Source: an uncultured Lachnospiraceae bacterium
Lineage (GTDB): Bacteria; Bacillota; Clostridia; Lachnospirales; Lachnospiraceae
Assembly (NCBI GenBank): GCA_947630125.1
Contig: CANRGO010000020.1
Location: 1 to 34,409 of the forward strand
Length of the DNA: 34,409 bases
Direction of reading: 5' to 3'
Part shown: positions 25,041 to 33,939 of the stretch, piece after piece
Layout of the letters: every line of letters starts with the position of its first letter
Position numbering within the stretch: position 1 is the first letter of the stretch
Notes under the pieces: generated by a model
What the model saw: the letters and a program-made list of their open reading frames with translations, nothing else
Databases searched by the model: none
Told to the model about the DNA's origin: nothing
Position numbers and translations under genes: made by a program

Positions 25041-25069
25041 TTTACAAGTTACGAAATCCGTTCTATAAT
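25041..25069 (+). promoter_or_regulatory. Sigma-A promoter of the GGDEF gene
   Basis: TTTACA, a 17-base spacer, then a perfect TATAAT, starting 7 bases after the ABC stop and leaving a leader of about 70 bases. Confidence 0.85.
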
Positions 25070-25148
25070 GTTAAGTAAATAGGTAATTATTCCTATATAA
25101 AATTGTTATGTAGCGTAGAGTGTTTTTTATAATGATCAGGTGAATGTC

Positions 25149-26249
25149 ATGCGAGAGATAAAAACAACCCAGTCAATCCTTCATTATCCAGGAACGGAAG
25201 TACATGCAATACAGGAATCCAATACAAGAACAGGTATGCTTCGGGCATTATGTGTTCTTATGTCGGGTTATTTCTTGATTCTATTTTTTATGTTTTACGA
25301 CGTGAATCAGCCAGTTTTGATGCTGGCAGCTTTATTATGTCTGATGGCACATTTACTTTTGCTATTCATGACCTTTTATAACAAAAGCTTTCTTACCTAT
25401 ATTTTGATGAATGTATTTTCGGTAGGCTGGTTCTTGTTATTTATCTATATGCTGGGTTGGGATTGTGGAGTACAGCATTTTGTTTTTGTACTGTTAGTGT
25501 TGGCTTGTTTTTCGATTTATAATCATCTGGCTGTTAAAATTACTTATATTGTATTTCTGTGTGGAGTTCGAATTGGGATGTATTTTTATACCAATGCATT
25601 TCCTCCCATGATAGAAATTACGGATGGGGTGAATACAGCATTTCAAATTATTAATACAGTGACCATCTTTATTGCAGTTGGAATTGTTGCGATTATTACC
25701 AGTAATTATGCAGAGGATGTGGAGAAAAAGTTACTTTTATATAATAAAAAACTGGAGAAAGCTGCCAGTACCGATGCTTTAACCATGCTTCCCAATCGAA
25801 GAGGGATTTTAAATTACCTGGATCAATTGTACGAGAAGCATGAATCACAGGTTCATGGTCATAAATTTACCATAGTGATAGGCGATGTTGACTTCTTCAA
25901 GAAAGTGAATGACCAGTTTGGACATGAGTGTGGTGACGTGGTATTAAAGGAATTATCCAAAGCCTTTTCAGACTTTATGACAGGACTTGGACAGGTTTCC
26001 CGCTGGGGAGGGGAAGAGTTTTTGTTTGTGTTTGAAAATCATGGTAAAGATGAAACCTGCTATCAGTTAGAAAGACTCAATGAACGACTGAAAAAACTAA
26101 TTTTAATCTATGAGGAACATCCGCTTCATGTTGCATTAACCTATGGAGTTGCAGAATATCAGGGCGGTGATTACCATAGCACAATCATCCAGGCGGATCA
26201 GAAACTTTTTGTAGGAAAACGATCGGGTAGAAATCAGATTGTTCTTTAG
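25149..26249 (+). CDS. Membrane-bound GGDEF diguanylate cyclase
   Basis: A 366-residue protein predicted to make c-di-GMP. About six membrane segments fill residues 30-190 with little soluble loop. They are followed by a short helical linker (EDVEKKLLLYNKKLEKAAST) and a GGDEF domain (about 200-360) with DALTMLPNRRG, VIGDVDFFKKVNDQFGHECG and active-site motif GGEEF. The five-residue-upstream RxxD inhibitory site is absent (LGQVSRWGGEEF). A GTG at 25140 is in frame, but AGGTGA lies 5 bases before ATG 25149. No EAL or HD-GYP gene is nearby. The sensed signal is unknown. Confidence 0.9.
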   Translation: MREIKTTQSILHYPGTEVHAIQESNTRTGMLRALCVLMSGYFLILFFMFYDVNQPVLMLAALLCLMAHLLLLFMTFYNKSFLTYILMNVFSVGWFLLFIYMLGWDCGVQHFVFVLLVLACFSIYNHLAVKITYIVFLCGVRIGMYFYTNAFPPMIEITDGVNTAFQIINTVTIFIAVGIVAIITSNYAEDVEKKLLLYNKKLEKAASTDALTMLPNRRGILNYLDQLYEKHESQVHGHKFTIVIGDVDFFKKVNDQFGHECGDVVLKELSKAFSDFMTGLGQVSRWGGEEFLFVFENHGKDETCYQLERLNERLKKLILIYEEHPLHVALTYGVAEYQGGDYHSTIIQADQKLFVGKRSGRNQIVL

Positions 26250-26269
26250 GACATGATTGTCGCAGTAAC

Positions 26270-26298
26270 TTTACAAAAGCCAGAAATAAGTCTATAAT
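26270..26298 (+). promoter_or_regulatory. Sigma-A promoter of the EamA gene
   Basis: TTTACA, a 17-base spacer, then a perfect TATAAT; nearly the same quality as the preceding gene's promoter. Confidence 0.85.
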
Positions 26299-26338
26299 GT
26301 GGAATTTAAGAACATGAATAGATACGAGGAAAAATGAA

Positions 26339-27235
26339 ATGGCTTGGATGTTACTGGTTTTATTATATGGAATATTAAAAGGTGTTAGAGAAGTAATTAA
26401 AAAACAGGCAATGACAAAGAGCTCTGTTATGGAAGTCTTATTTTTATATACCTTATTAGGATTTATATTTGTGATACCGGATTACAAAAATGCAACAGGA
26501 ATGGAGCCAATTTGGTTCTTTTATGTGGCTGTGAAATCCGGTATCATTTTTCTTGCCTGGATTTTAAGTTTTAAAGCAATTAAACGAATGCCTATTAGTT
26601 TGTATGGGGTCTTGGACTTGTCCAGGGTATTGTTTGCAACTTTACTTGGAACCATTGTTTTACAGGAAGTGTTAAGTAATTATCAAATTATTGGTTTGGT
26701 GTTTGTATCAGCAGGACTGTTGTTACTTCGTTATAAACCTGCTTTTTTACGAACTCTTTTTGGAGTGGTTGATAAGGCAGATATAGATTCAAAACAGAAA
26801 CATCATGAACCGGTAGATAAAAAAATGGTTCTCTATGCATTTTTCTCCTGTTTACTCAATGCGATCAGTGGAACCATGGATAAAGTGCTGATGAGAGACA
26901 TGACTTCTTCTCAGTTGCAATTCTGGTATATGTTTTTCCTTGTGCTGATGTATGGGGCATATATTGTACTGACCAGAACCAAAGTACATATGAAATCCTT
27001 GATCAAGAATTATTGGATTTGGATTTTAAGTATTTTATTTATTATTGCAGACAGAGCCTTGTTTATCGCCAATGGTATGGAGGACAGCAGGGTTACGATT
27101 ATGACTTTAATTAAACAGTCGGGAAGTCTTGTTACCATCGTAGCAGGGAAAGTGATTTTCCAGGAACAGCATATTCGTTATAAATTATTTTGTGCCGCTG
27201 TCATTGTATTTGGTATTATGATTGCTGTCTTATAA
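26339..27235 (+). CDS. EamA/DMT-family transporter
   Basis: A 298-residue integral membrane protein of the drug/metabolite transporter superfamily. It has about ten hydrophobic segments in two EamA repeats (about 3-130 and 160-298), separated by a charged cytoplasmic loop (KADIDSKQKHHEPVDKKMV). The first repeat ends in the typical LGTIVLQEVLSNYQIIGLVF and the second in VIFQEQHIRYKLFCAAVIVF. CGAGGA lies 8 bases before the ATG; an ATG 5 bases upstream is out of frame. The substrate cannot be assigned. Confidence 0.85.
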   Translation: MAWMLLVLLYGILKGVREVIKKQAMTKSSVMEVLFLYTLLGFIFVIPDYKNATGMEPIWFFYVAVKSGIIFLAWILSFKAIKRMPISLYGVLDLSRVLFATLLGTIVLQEVLSNYQIIGLVFVSAGLLLLRYKPAFLRTLFGVVDKADIDSKQKHHEPVDKKMVLYAFFSCLLNAISGTMDKVLMRDMTSSQLQFWYMFFLVLMYGAYIVLTRTKVHMKSLIKNYWIWILSILFIIADRALFIANGMEDSRVTIMTLIKQSGSLVTIVAGKVIFQEQHIRYKLFCAAVIVFGIMIAVL

Positions 27236-27261
27236 AATTTTCAGGAACTTGTGGTTTCATA

Positions 27262-27290
27262 TCGACAGTGATGCCAAAATCAGATATAAT
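27262..27290 (+). promoter_or_regulatory. Sigma-A promoter of pspA
   Basis: TCGACA, a 17-base spacer, then a perfect TATAAT. The leader carries a hairpin at 27305-27336: AAATACA pairs with TGTATTT, with an inner GATT/AATC stem. No sigma-54 type element is seen, unlike enterobacterial psp. Confidence 0.7.
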
Positions 27291-27367
27291 TTAAAACGAA
27301 GTCAAAATACAGCAGGGATTCGCGCAATCTGTATTTCAATAGGAAAGAAATAGCAGGAGGTAAAGAA

Positions 27368-28051
27368 ATGGGTATCATGACAAGATTTAAAGACATTATG
27401 GCAGCTAATTTTAATGCATTACTGGATAGGGCTGAAGATCCTGAAAAAATGATTGATCAGTATCTTCGTAATCTGGAACAGGATATGGCTAGTGTAAAAG
27501 CAGAAACAGCATCCATGATGGCTGAGGAAAAAGCAGCAAAGAGAAAAGTAGATGAATGCCAGGATGAAATGACAAAAATGGCAGACTATGCAAAGAAGGC
27601 AGTGTTGGCTGGTAATGATTCAGAAGCAAAGACATTTTTGAATAAAAAAGCAGAACTCACAGAGAAAACAACTATTTTAGAAAAAAGTTATGCTATGGCA
27701 GTTGCAAACTCTGCAAAAATGAAAGAAATGCATGATAAATTAGAGGATGATATTGCAACTCTTAAGTCAAAACAGGACTTGTTAAAAGCAAAAATCAAAG
27801 TAGCAGAAACCCAGAGTAAAATTAACAAACTGGGTGCTGGTGTAGAGAGTGCCGGAGGCAATATGGCAGCCTTTAACAAAATGGAAGATAAAGTGAATAA
27901 AATGCTGGATGAAGCAGATGCGATGGCAGAACTAAGTCAACCTGATGAAGCAGATGACATTGAAGCTTTAACAAGCAAGTATGATAAAAATGAAACATCC
28001 GTTGAAATCGAGGATGAACTGGCGGCGTTAAAAGCAGAACTAGGAATGTGA
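27368..28051 (+). CDS. pspA: PspA/IM30 family membrane-stress protein
   Basis: A 227-residue ESCRT-III-like coiled-coil protein that assembles on damaged or stressed membranes. It begins with the amphipathic helix MGIMTRFKDIMAANFNALLD and the family-typical AEDPEKMIDQYLRNLEQDM (about 22-40). Long Lys/Glu/Ala-rich helices follow to about 175. The C-terminal helix EIEDELAALKAELGM matches the helix that in this family helps polymer assembly. AGGAGG lies 7 bases before the ATG. It is 10 bases upstream of the SPFH/zinc-ribbon gene, echoing the B. subtilis ydjFGHI (pspA) operon. Confidence 0.94.
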   Translation: MGIMTRFKDIMAANFNALLDRAEDPEKMIDQYLRNLEQDMASVKAETASMMAEEKAAKRKVDECQDEMTKMADYAKKAVLAGNDSEAKTFLNKKAELTEKTTILEKSYAMAVANSAKMKEMHDKLEDDIATLKSKQDLLKAKIKVAETQSKINKLGAGVESAGGNMAAFNKMEDKVNKMLDEADAMAELSQPDEADDIEALTSKYDKNETSVEIEDELAALKAELGM

Positions 28052-28061
28052 GGATAAGAGC

Positions 28062-29036
28062 ATGGGATTTTTTTCTAGAGAATTAGCCAATGTGGTTGAA
28101 TGGAACGAAAGTCAGCCAGGTGTATTATTTTATAAATGGGAGAATCAGGAATTAAAGAAGGGTTCGAAATTAATCATTCGTCCTGGTCAGGATGCTATTT
28201 TTCTATGGAATGGAAAAGTAGAAGGTATCTTTACTGAGGAAGGAAGCTTTGATGTAGAATCGGAAATCATTCCTTTTTTAACCACCTTAAAAAGTTTTAA
28301 ATTTGGATTTAACAATCCATTTCGTGCAGAAGTATTGTTTATCAATACAAAGGAAATACTGGTAAAGTGGGGAACAAAGAATGCAATTAATCTTCCAGCC
28401 CCTAACTTACCAGGTGGTATGCCAATTCGTGCTTTTGGAACCTTTAATTGTAAAATAGCAGAACATGATGTGGTAATCGAAAAGCTTGCAGGCATCCGAC
28501 AAATCTATACCGTAGAAGATGTGAAAGAACGTATTATGGCAAGCCTGGATCAGCTTTTGATGAGCTGGATTGGAAAAGAAGGTCATGATATGTTTAACCT
28601 TCAGATGGATGCCAGAAAGATTGCAGCCGGTATTGAAGCGGATCTTGATATGGAAATGAGAGCAATTGGTATCTCTATTTTAGACTTTACCATTGAAAGC
28701 TTTTCTTATCCGGAAGAAATCAGAAAAATGCAGGAAAAGGCAGCAGGCCAATCTATGGTAGGTGATTTGAATCGTTATCAGCAGATGGCTATGGCAGATT
28801 CCATGGCAAATGGTTCCACCGGTGGTGGAAGTGTGGCAGGAGATATGGTTGGACTTCAGATGGGTATGATGATGGGGCAGCAAATGGTAAACCAGATGCA
28901 ACAGAATCAAACAGGAAGTCAAACACAGCAAAGTACAAGTGGTCAGACCTTGGAAACTCCAAAGTTCTGTCCAGACTGTGGAACAAAAACAGAAGGTGCA
29001 AAATTCTGTAGTAACTGTGGAAAGAAACTAATATAA
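28062..29036 (+). CDS. SPFH-domain protein with C-terminal zinc ribbon (YdjI-like)
   Basis: A 324-residue SPFH-superfamily (flotillin/stomatin-like) protein resembling B. subtilis YdjI, which works with PspA. The SPFH region spans about 20-225 (KKGSKLIIRPGQDAIFLWNG, IRAFGTFNCKIAEHDVVIEK, IGISILDFTIESFSYPEEI). A low-complexity Gly/Met/Gln linker follows (about 245-290). The C-terminus is a zinc ribbon with two CxxC pairs (CPDCG at about 304, CSNCG at about 317). No transmembrane helix is seen, so membrane contact is probably via PspA or the SPFH domain. It is coupled to pspA by a 10-base gap. The intervening ydjG and ydjH homologues of B. subtilis are absent. Confidence 0.88.
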   Translation: MGFFSRELANVVEWNESQPGVLFYKWENQELKKGSKLIIRPGQDAIFLWNGKVEGIFTEEGSFDVESEIIPFLTTLKSFKFGFNNPFRAEVLFINTKEILVKWGTKNAINLPAPNLPGGMPIRAFGTFNCKIAEHDVVIEKLAGIRQIYTVEDVKERIMASLDQLLMSWIGKEGHDMFNLQMDARKIAAGIEADLDMEMRAIGISILDFTIESFSYPEEIRKMQEKAAGQSMVGDLNRYQQMAMADSMANGSTGGGSVAGDMVGLQMGMMMGQQMVNQMQQNQTGSQTQQSTSGQTLETPKFCPDCGTKTEGAKFCSNCGKKLI

Positions 29037-29170
29037 TATAGGAATCAGGTGGCGCAGGATATCCAATCCAAGGAGTAGTTACAGGTAGGAGAAAGACTGT
29101 GCCCCTTCTTTTTTAAAAAGTAGACAACGAATGTATGTATTAGTAGGATGAATGAAAGTTTGGAGATTGT

Positions 29171-31546
29171 ATGAGTAATTATGATAGCATGAATAAAAGG
29201 CAAAAAGAAGCGGTGTTTCATACAGAGGGACCATTGCTGATTCTGGCAGGAGCTGGATCAGGAAAAACCAGGGTTTTGACCCATCGAATTGCTTATATGA
29301 TAGAAGAAAAGGGCGTGAATCCCTGGAATATTATGGCAATTACCTTTACCAATAAGGCTGCAGGAGAAATGCGGGAACGTGTGGATAAGATTGTGGGTTT
29401 TGGTTCAGAAAGTATCTGGGTTGCAACTTTTCATTCCAGCTGCGTACGTATTTTGAGACGACATATTGACCGATTAGGGTATGATAGCAACTTTACGATA
29501 TATGACACAGATGATCAAAAAACACTCTTAAGGGAAATCTGCAAACGTCTGGAAATAGATACCAAAATGATCAAAGAGCGTGCTATTCTGAGTGCGATTT
29601 CGTCTGCAAAAAATGAATTAATATCACCTGTGGAATATGAACTAAGAGTTATGGGAGATTATGTTAAGAAAAAGATATCTCAGGTATATAAAGAATATCA
29701 GGCAGCATTAAAAAAGAATAATGCCCTGGATTTTGACGACTTACTGGTTAAAATGGTGGAGTTATTTAAGGCCTGTCCTGACATTCTGGAAATGTATCAA
29801 AATCGTTTTCAATATATTATGGTGGATGAGTATCAGGATACCAATACCGTTCAGTTTGAGTTGATCAGACTTTTGGCATCCAAAAGCAGAAATCTCTGTG
29901 TGGTTGGTGATGATGACCAGTCTATCTATAAGTTCCGAGGAGCAAACATACGAAATATCCTGGATTTTGAATCGGTATATCCAGAAGCCTATGTGGTAAA
30001 ACTGGAACAGAACTATCGATCTAGTAAAAACGTGCTTCATGCAGCAAATGGTGTGATCCGAAACAACAGGGGGCGTAAAGAAAAGGCTCTTTGGACTGAA
30101 AAGGATGCAGGAAATCCCATTCATTTTAAACAGTTTGATGAAGCCTATGAAGAAGCGGATTATATCGTAAGAAGCATCAAAGATAAGAAAAAGAGTGGGG
30201 AAGCGGATTACAGAGACTGTGCAGTCTTATACCGAACCAATGCCCAATCCCGTTTACTGGAAGAGCGCTTTGTTATGGACTCCATTCCTTACCAGGTGGT
30301 AGGTGGTGTTAATTTTTACTCCAGAAAAGAAATTAAAGATATGCTGGCATACTTGAAAACCATTAACAATGGAAAAGACGACATTGCCGTGAAGCGTATT
30401 ATCAATGTACCAAAAAGAGGTATTGGTGGAACAACCATAGACCGTGTGCAGGCTTATGCCATTGAGGAAGGGATTAGTTTTTATGAAGCCCTGCAGCAGG
30501 CAGAAGATATCGCATCCATTGGAAAAGGCTTTGTAAAGCTACAACCATTTGTGAGTCTGATTCAGACCTATCGAAGCAAAGTAGAATATTATGGTTTATC
30601 CAATCTATTAAAAGATGTGATGGAAGGAACTGGATATATCAAAGAGCTAGAAGAATCTGAGGAAGAAGATGCCGAAGACCGTATCAACAATATTCAGGAA
30701 TTACTCAATAAATTAATTGCTTATGAAGAGGGAAAATTAGAGCTTGGAGAAACACCATCTCTCAGTGAATTTCTGGAAGAAGTGGCACTTATCGCAGATA
30801 TTGATACCACCAATTCAGATAATAATCGCGTCATGTTAATGACTCTTCATAGTGCCAAAGGCTTAGAGTTTCCGCATGTGTACATGGCAGGAATGGAAGA
30901 CGGTTTGTTTCCAAGTTATATGACCATCACAGCAGACGATAAAACGGAAATCGAAGAGGAACGACGTCTGTGTTATGTAGGAATAACCAGAGCAATGGAG
31001 GACCTAACTCTAACCTGCGCGAAACGCAGAATGATGCATGGGGAGACTCAGTATAATGCAGTAAGCCGCTTTGTGAAGGAAATCCCTCAAGAACTCTTAG
31101 ATAATAAACCGCAACAAAGCAAACAAATGGTAGAGCGTTATGAAGAAGAGTCTTTTGAACGGGCTGCCTTTCGAAGTAAACCTTTTGAAACCAGATCAGC
31201 TGGAAGCTTTACAGCAAAAAAAGAAAGTGATTTTGATTTTGAATTGCCAACGCCAGGAAACCGACCAAAAGCAGTTTTGAAAAAAGCCATAACCAAAGAG
31301 GGCTCCAAACCTTTCATCGCACAAAATGGTGGAGTTATGTCAGGTGGTGGTATCGTCAAGGGTGGAAGTATGGGCCTTGGAGAATTGCCTTATGGAACAG
31401 GGGACAGAGTAAGTCATGTGAAGTATGGTCAGGGTCAGGTTGTGCAGGTGGAAAAGGGACCTCGTGACTATCAGGTTACTGTAACCTTTGATGATTACGG
31501 CGATAAAGTCATGTACGCAGCCTTTGCAAAATTGCAAAAGTTATAA
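29171..31546 (+). CDS. pcrA: ATP-dependent DNA helicase PcrA (UvrD family)
   Basis: A superfamily 1A 3'-5' helicase of 791 residues acting in repair, replication restart and transcription-coupled processes. Motifs in order are MNKRQKEAV (Q motif), ILAGAGSGKTRVLTHRI (I), TFTNKAAGEMRERV (Ia), VDEYQDTN (II), VVGDDDQSIYKFRGA (III), LEQNYRSS (IV), MTLHSAKGLEF (V) and EERRLCYVGITRA (VI). A disordered linker (about 640-735) leads to the C-terminal Tudor-like domain (GDRVSHVKYGQGQVVQVEKG), which in PcrA binds RNA polymerase. Length is within the family norm. GGAGA lies about 6 bases before the ATG. I see no clear terminator in the 134-base gap upstream. Confidence 0.97.
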   Translation: MSNYDSMNKRQKEAVFHTEGPLLILAGAGSGKTRVLTHRIAYMIEEKGVNPWNIMAITFTNKAAGEMRERVDKIVGFGSESIWVATFHSSCVRILRRHIDRLGYDSNFTIYDTDDQKTLLREICKRLEIDTKMIKERAILSAISSAKNELISPVEYELRVMGDYVKKKISQVYKEYQAALKKNNALDFDDLLVKMVELFKACPDILEMYQNRFQYIMVDEYQDTNTVQFELIRLLASKSRNLCVVGDDDQSIYKFRGANIRNILDFESVYPEAYVVKLEQNYRSSKNVLHAANGVIRNNRGRKEKALWTEKDAGNPIHFKQFDEAYEEADYIVRSIKDKKKSGEADYRDCAVLYRTNAQSRLLEERFVMDSIPYQVVGGVNFYSRKEIKDMLAYLKTINNGKDDIAVKRIINVPKRGIGGTTIDRVQAYAIEEGISFYEALQQAEDIASIGKGFVKLQPFVSLIQTYRSKVEYYGLSNLLKDVMEGTGYIKELEESEEEDAEDRINNIQELLNKLIAYEEGKLELGETPSLSEFLEEVALIADIDTTNSDNNRVMLMTLHSAKGLEFPHVYMAGMEDGLFPSYMTITADDKTEIEEERRLCYVGITRAMEDLTLTCAKRRMMHGETQYNAVSRFVKEIPQELLDNKPQQSKQMVERYEEESFERAAFRSKPFETRSAGSFTAKKESDFDFELPTPGNRPKAVLKKAITKEGSKPFIAQNGGVMSGGGIVKGGSMGLGELPYGTGDRVSHVKYGQGQVVQVEKGPRDYQVTVTFDDYGDKVMYAAFAKLQKL

Positions 31547-31630
31547 GTTTCTATAGTAAAACAAATCAATTGGTGTTATGATACTGTTATGTAATCGAAA
31601 CAAAAGGCCAAATAGAATAGGGGGTTTCTC

Positions 31631-31906
31631 ATGAATAAATTTGAAGATATTATCAACATGGTAAAGGTGAATGAAATGTTAGGAAAGAAACAGAAAAAAG
31701 AGAAAAAAGCAAATACCTTATTATGGGTACTTGGAATTATTGGAGCTGTTGCAGCTATTGCAGGAATCGCTTATGCGGTTTATCGTTATTTAACACCAGA
31801 TTATCTGGAAGATTTTGAAGATGATTATGATGAAGACTTTGATGATGATTTTTTTGAAGAAGATGACGTGGCAGCAGAAGACTATGCGGAAGACACACAG
31901 GAATAG
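31631..31906 (+). CDS. Small membrane protein with acidic C-terminal tail
   Basis: A 91-residue protein I do not recognise with certainty; similar short proteins are frequent in Lachnospiraceae. It starts with an amphipathic segment (MNKFEDIINMVKVNEMLGKK), then a Lys-rich patch (about 18-28) and one membrane helix (TLLWVLGIIGAVAAIAGIAY, about 29-48). The last 35 residues are almost entirely Asp, Glu, Phe and Tyr (for example EDDYDEDFDDDFFEED). Positive-inside logic predicts the acidic tail outside, but a cytoplasmic tail cannot be excluded. AATAGGGGG lies before the ATG. It lies between pcrA and rlmD and has its own terminator. Function unknown. Confidence 0.8.
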   Translation: MNKFEDIINMVKVNEMLGKKQKKEKKANTLLWVLGIIGAVAAIAGIAYAVYRYLTPDYLEDFEDDYDEDFDDDFFEEDDVAAEDYAEDTQE

Positions 31907-31955
31907 ATTCTTAGAATTTATCTGATAAACATAATTGCAGTAGATAGCAAGAGAC

Positions 31956-31984
31956 AGGATGCATGCAAATGCATCCTTTTTTTC
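31956..31984 (+). terminator. Intrinsic terminator after the small membrane protein gene
   Basis: AGGATGCAT, loop GCAA, ATGCATCCT, then seven Ts: a perfect 9 bp stem with a tetraloop. Confidence 0.92.
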
Positions 31985-32032
31985 GGAGTGAAAGTTTTAT
32001 TGCAAGCAAAAAGGATACAAGGCGGATAAGAA

Positions 32033-33865
32033 ATGAAAAAAGGACAATATGTAGTAGGATTTGTAAGAAAATTAGAATTTCCAAATAAAGGAATCGTAGA
32101 TGTATATCAGATTTTAGACATTGAGAGTCTGGAAGAAGTAAATCCCTTAGAACAGATTGCAATTACTGAACAAAGTGTTGTTCTGGGAAAAGCAGTTGTA
32201 AAAAATGTTCTTCCAGGTCAGAAAATTGCGTTTCGCATTAATAAATATCGAAATGGAAGAGGAGAAGGTGGTCTATTCGTTGTATTAGAGCCATCGCCTC
32301 TTGAAATAGAGTCACAATGCCCACATTATGGAATTTGTGGCGGCTGTAATTATCAATCCTTGCCTTATGAGACACAGCTCATCATCAAAGAGGAAATGGT
32401 GAAATCCTTACTGGAGCCTGTGCTTGCGTCTCAGGGACAAACCTTAGAAGAGGTCTTTGAACCAATCAAGGGTAGCCCGACACAAGCTGAATACCGAAAT
32501 AAAATGGAGTTTTCTTTTGGAGATGAGATTAAGGATGGTCCCTTATCCTTAGGTATGCATAAACGTGGTAGCTTTTACGATGTGGTAACGGTGGATCACT
32601 GCCAGCTAATCGATGAAGATTATCGTTTGATTCTGACCACAGTTAAGACTTTTTTCGAACAATTGGAAGAAAAACAGCAACAGAAAGTAAGCTTTTACCA
32701 TCGTTTGCGACACATCGGTTATTTACGTCATTTACTGGTTCGTAAGGCCCAGAAAACAGGAGAAATCCTGATTGCACTTGTTACCACAACCCAGGAGGAA
32801 GTGGATTTAACACCTTTGGTTGATTCTCTGTTAGCCCTTCAATCAGAAGGCTCAAAAAAATTAAAGGGCAGTATCGCGGGAATCTTACATACCAAGAATG
32901 ATTCGGTTGCGGATGTGGTACAAAGTGATGAGACTTTGATTCTTTATGGAAAAGACTATTTTTATGAAGAATTATTAGGATTAACCTTTAAAATATCACA
33001 GTTTTCTTTCTTTCAAACCAATACTTTAGGAGCGGAAGTTCTTTACACTGCAGCCAGAGATTTCTTAGGAGAAATGCAATTGGTGGACGGAATGAAGCCT
33101 ATCGTTTATGACTTATACAGTGGAACTGGAACCATAGCCCAGATGCTTTCAGCAGTCTGCAAAAAGGTCATCGGAGTTGAAATCATAGAAGAAGCTGTGG
33201 CAGCAGCCAAGAAAAATGCAGTACATAACAACATAACAAATTGCGAATTCATCGCAGGGGATGTGTTAAAGGTCATCGATACCATCACAGAGCAACCCGA
33301 TGTTATTGTTTTAGATCCACCTAGAGATGGCATCCATCCAAAGGCATTACAGAAAATCATTGATTATGGTGTTGATAAACTGCTTTATATTTCCTGCAAG
33401 CCTACAAGTCTTGCCAGAGATTTGCAAGTGTTAATGGAACAAGGATATAAGGTAAGTCGTGTGACGGCAGTGGATATGTTTCCTGGGACGGTACATGTTG
33501 AGACGGTTTGCTTATTGTCCAAACTCCATGAAGCAAAACATCATGTAAGTGTGAAGCTGGATATGGATGAGTTGGATTTGACAGCTTCAGAGAGTAAAGC
33601 TACATATGAAGAGATCAAGAAGTATGTGGCGGAGCATTATGATGGGATGAAGGTTACGAACCTGTATATTGCTCAGGTTATGAGAAAATGCGGTATAGAG
33701 TTGGCGGAAAACTTTAATTTGCCTAAGTGGGAAGGTGCTAAAGGTCTGGGGGACCTTTGTTCAGAGAGGACCGGAGTGGGAACGAAGACTGCTAAGCAGC
33801 CGCAGTGTCCGAAAGAGAAGGAAGATGCGATTGTGGAGGCGCTTAAGCATTTCAAAATGATATAA
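32033..33865 (+). CDS. rlmD: RlmD-family 23S rRNA uracil-C5 methyltransferase with C-terminal extension
   Basis: A SAM-dependent RNA m5U methyltransferase (RlmD/RumA family), 610 residues. An N-terminal TRAM-like domain is followed by a cysteine motif for a 4Fe-4S cluster (CPHYGICGGCNYQSL, about 97-111) and the methyltransferase domain. This has motif I YDLYSGTGTIAQ, the DPPRDGIHPKAL loop and the catalytic-cysteine region YISCKPTSLARDL, ending near VETVCLLSK (about 500). The remaining ~110 residues are a Clostridia-type extension (VKLDMDELDLTASESKATYE, NLYIAQVMRKCG, KQPQCPKEKEDAIVEALKHF). The extension contains an 18-codon segment with a palindrome and raised GC. The exact rRNA target (U1939 or U747) is not decidable by eye. 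The ribosome binding site is weak. Confidence 0.92.
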   Translation: MKKGQYVVGFVRKLEFPNKGIVDVYQILDIESLEEVNPLEQIAITEQSVVLGKAVVKNVLPGQKIAFRINKYRNGRGEGGLFVVLEPSPLEIESQCPHYGICGGCNYQSLPYETQLIIKEEMVKSLLEPVLASQGQTLEEVFEPIKGSPTQAEYRNKMEFSFGDEIKDGPLSLGMHKRGSFYDVVTVDHCQLIDEDYRLILTTVKTFFEQLEEKQQQKVSFYHRLRHIGYLRHLLVRKAQKTGEILIALVTTTQEEVDLTPLVDSLLALQSEGSKKLKGSIAGILHTKNDSVADVVQSDETLILYGKDYFYEELLGLTFKISQFSFFQTNTLGAEVLYTAARDFLGEMQLVDGMKPIVYDLYSGTGTIAQMLSAVCKKVIGVEIIEEAVAAAKKNAVHNNITNCEFIAGDVLKVIDTITEQPDVIVLDPPRDGIHPKALQKIIDYGVDKLLYISCKPTSLARDLQVLMEQGYKVSRVTAVDMFPGTVHVETVCLLSKLHEAKHHVSVKLDMDELDLTASESKATYEEIKKYVAEHYDGMKVTNLYIAQVMRKCGIELAENFNLPKWEGAKGLGDLCSERTGVGTKTAKQPQCPKEKEDAIVEALKHFKMI

Positions 33866-33939
33866 TTATTTTGTTAAGTTGGTTTGATGGTTATTCGAGA
33901 GTTTAATAGGTTATGAGAATTGATATATTAAACTAATGA

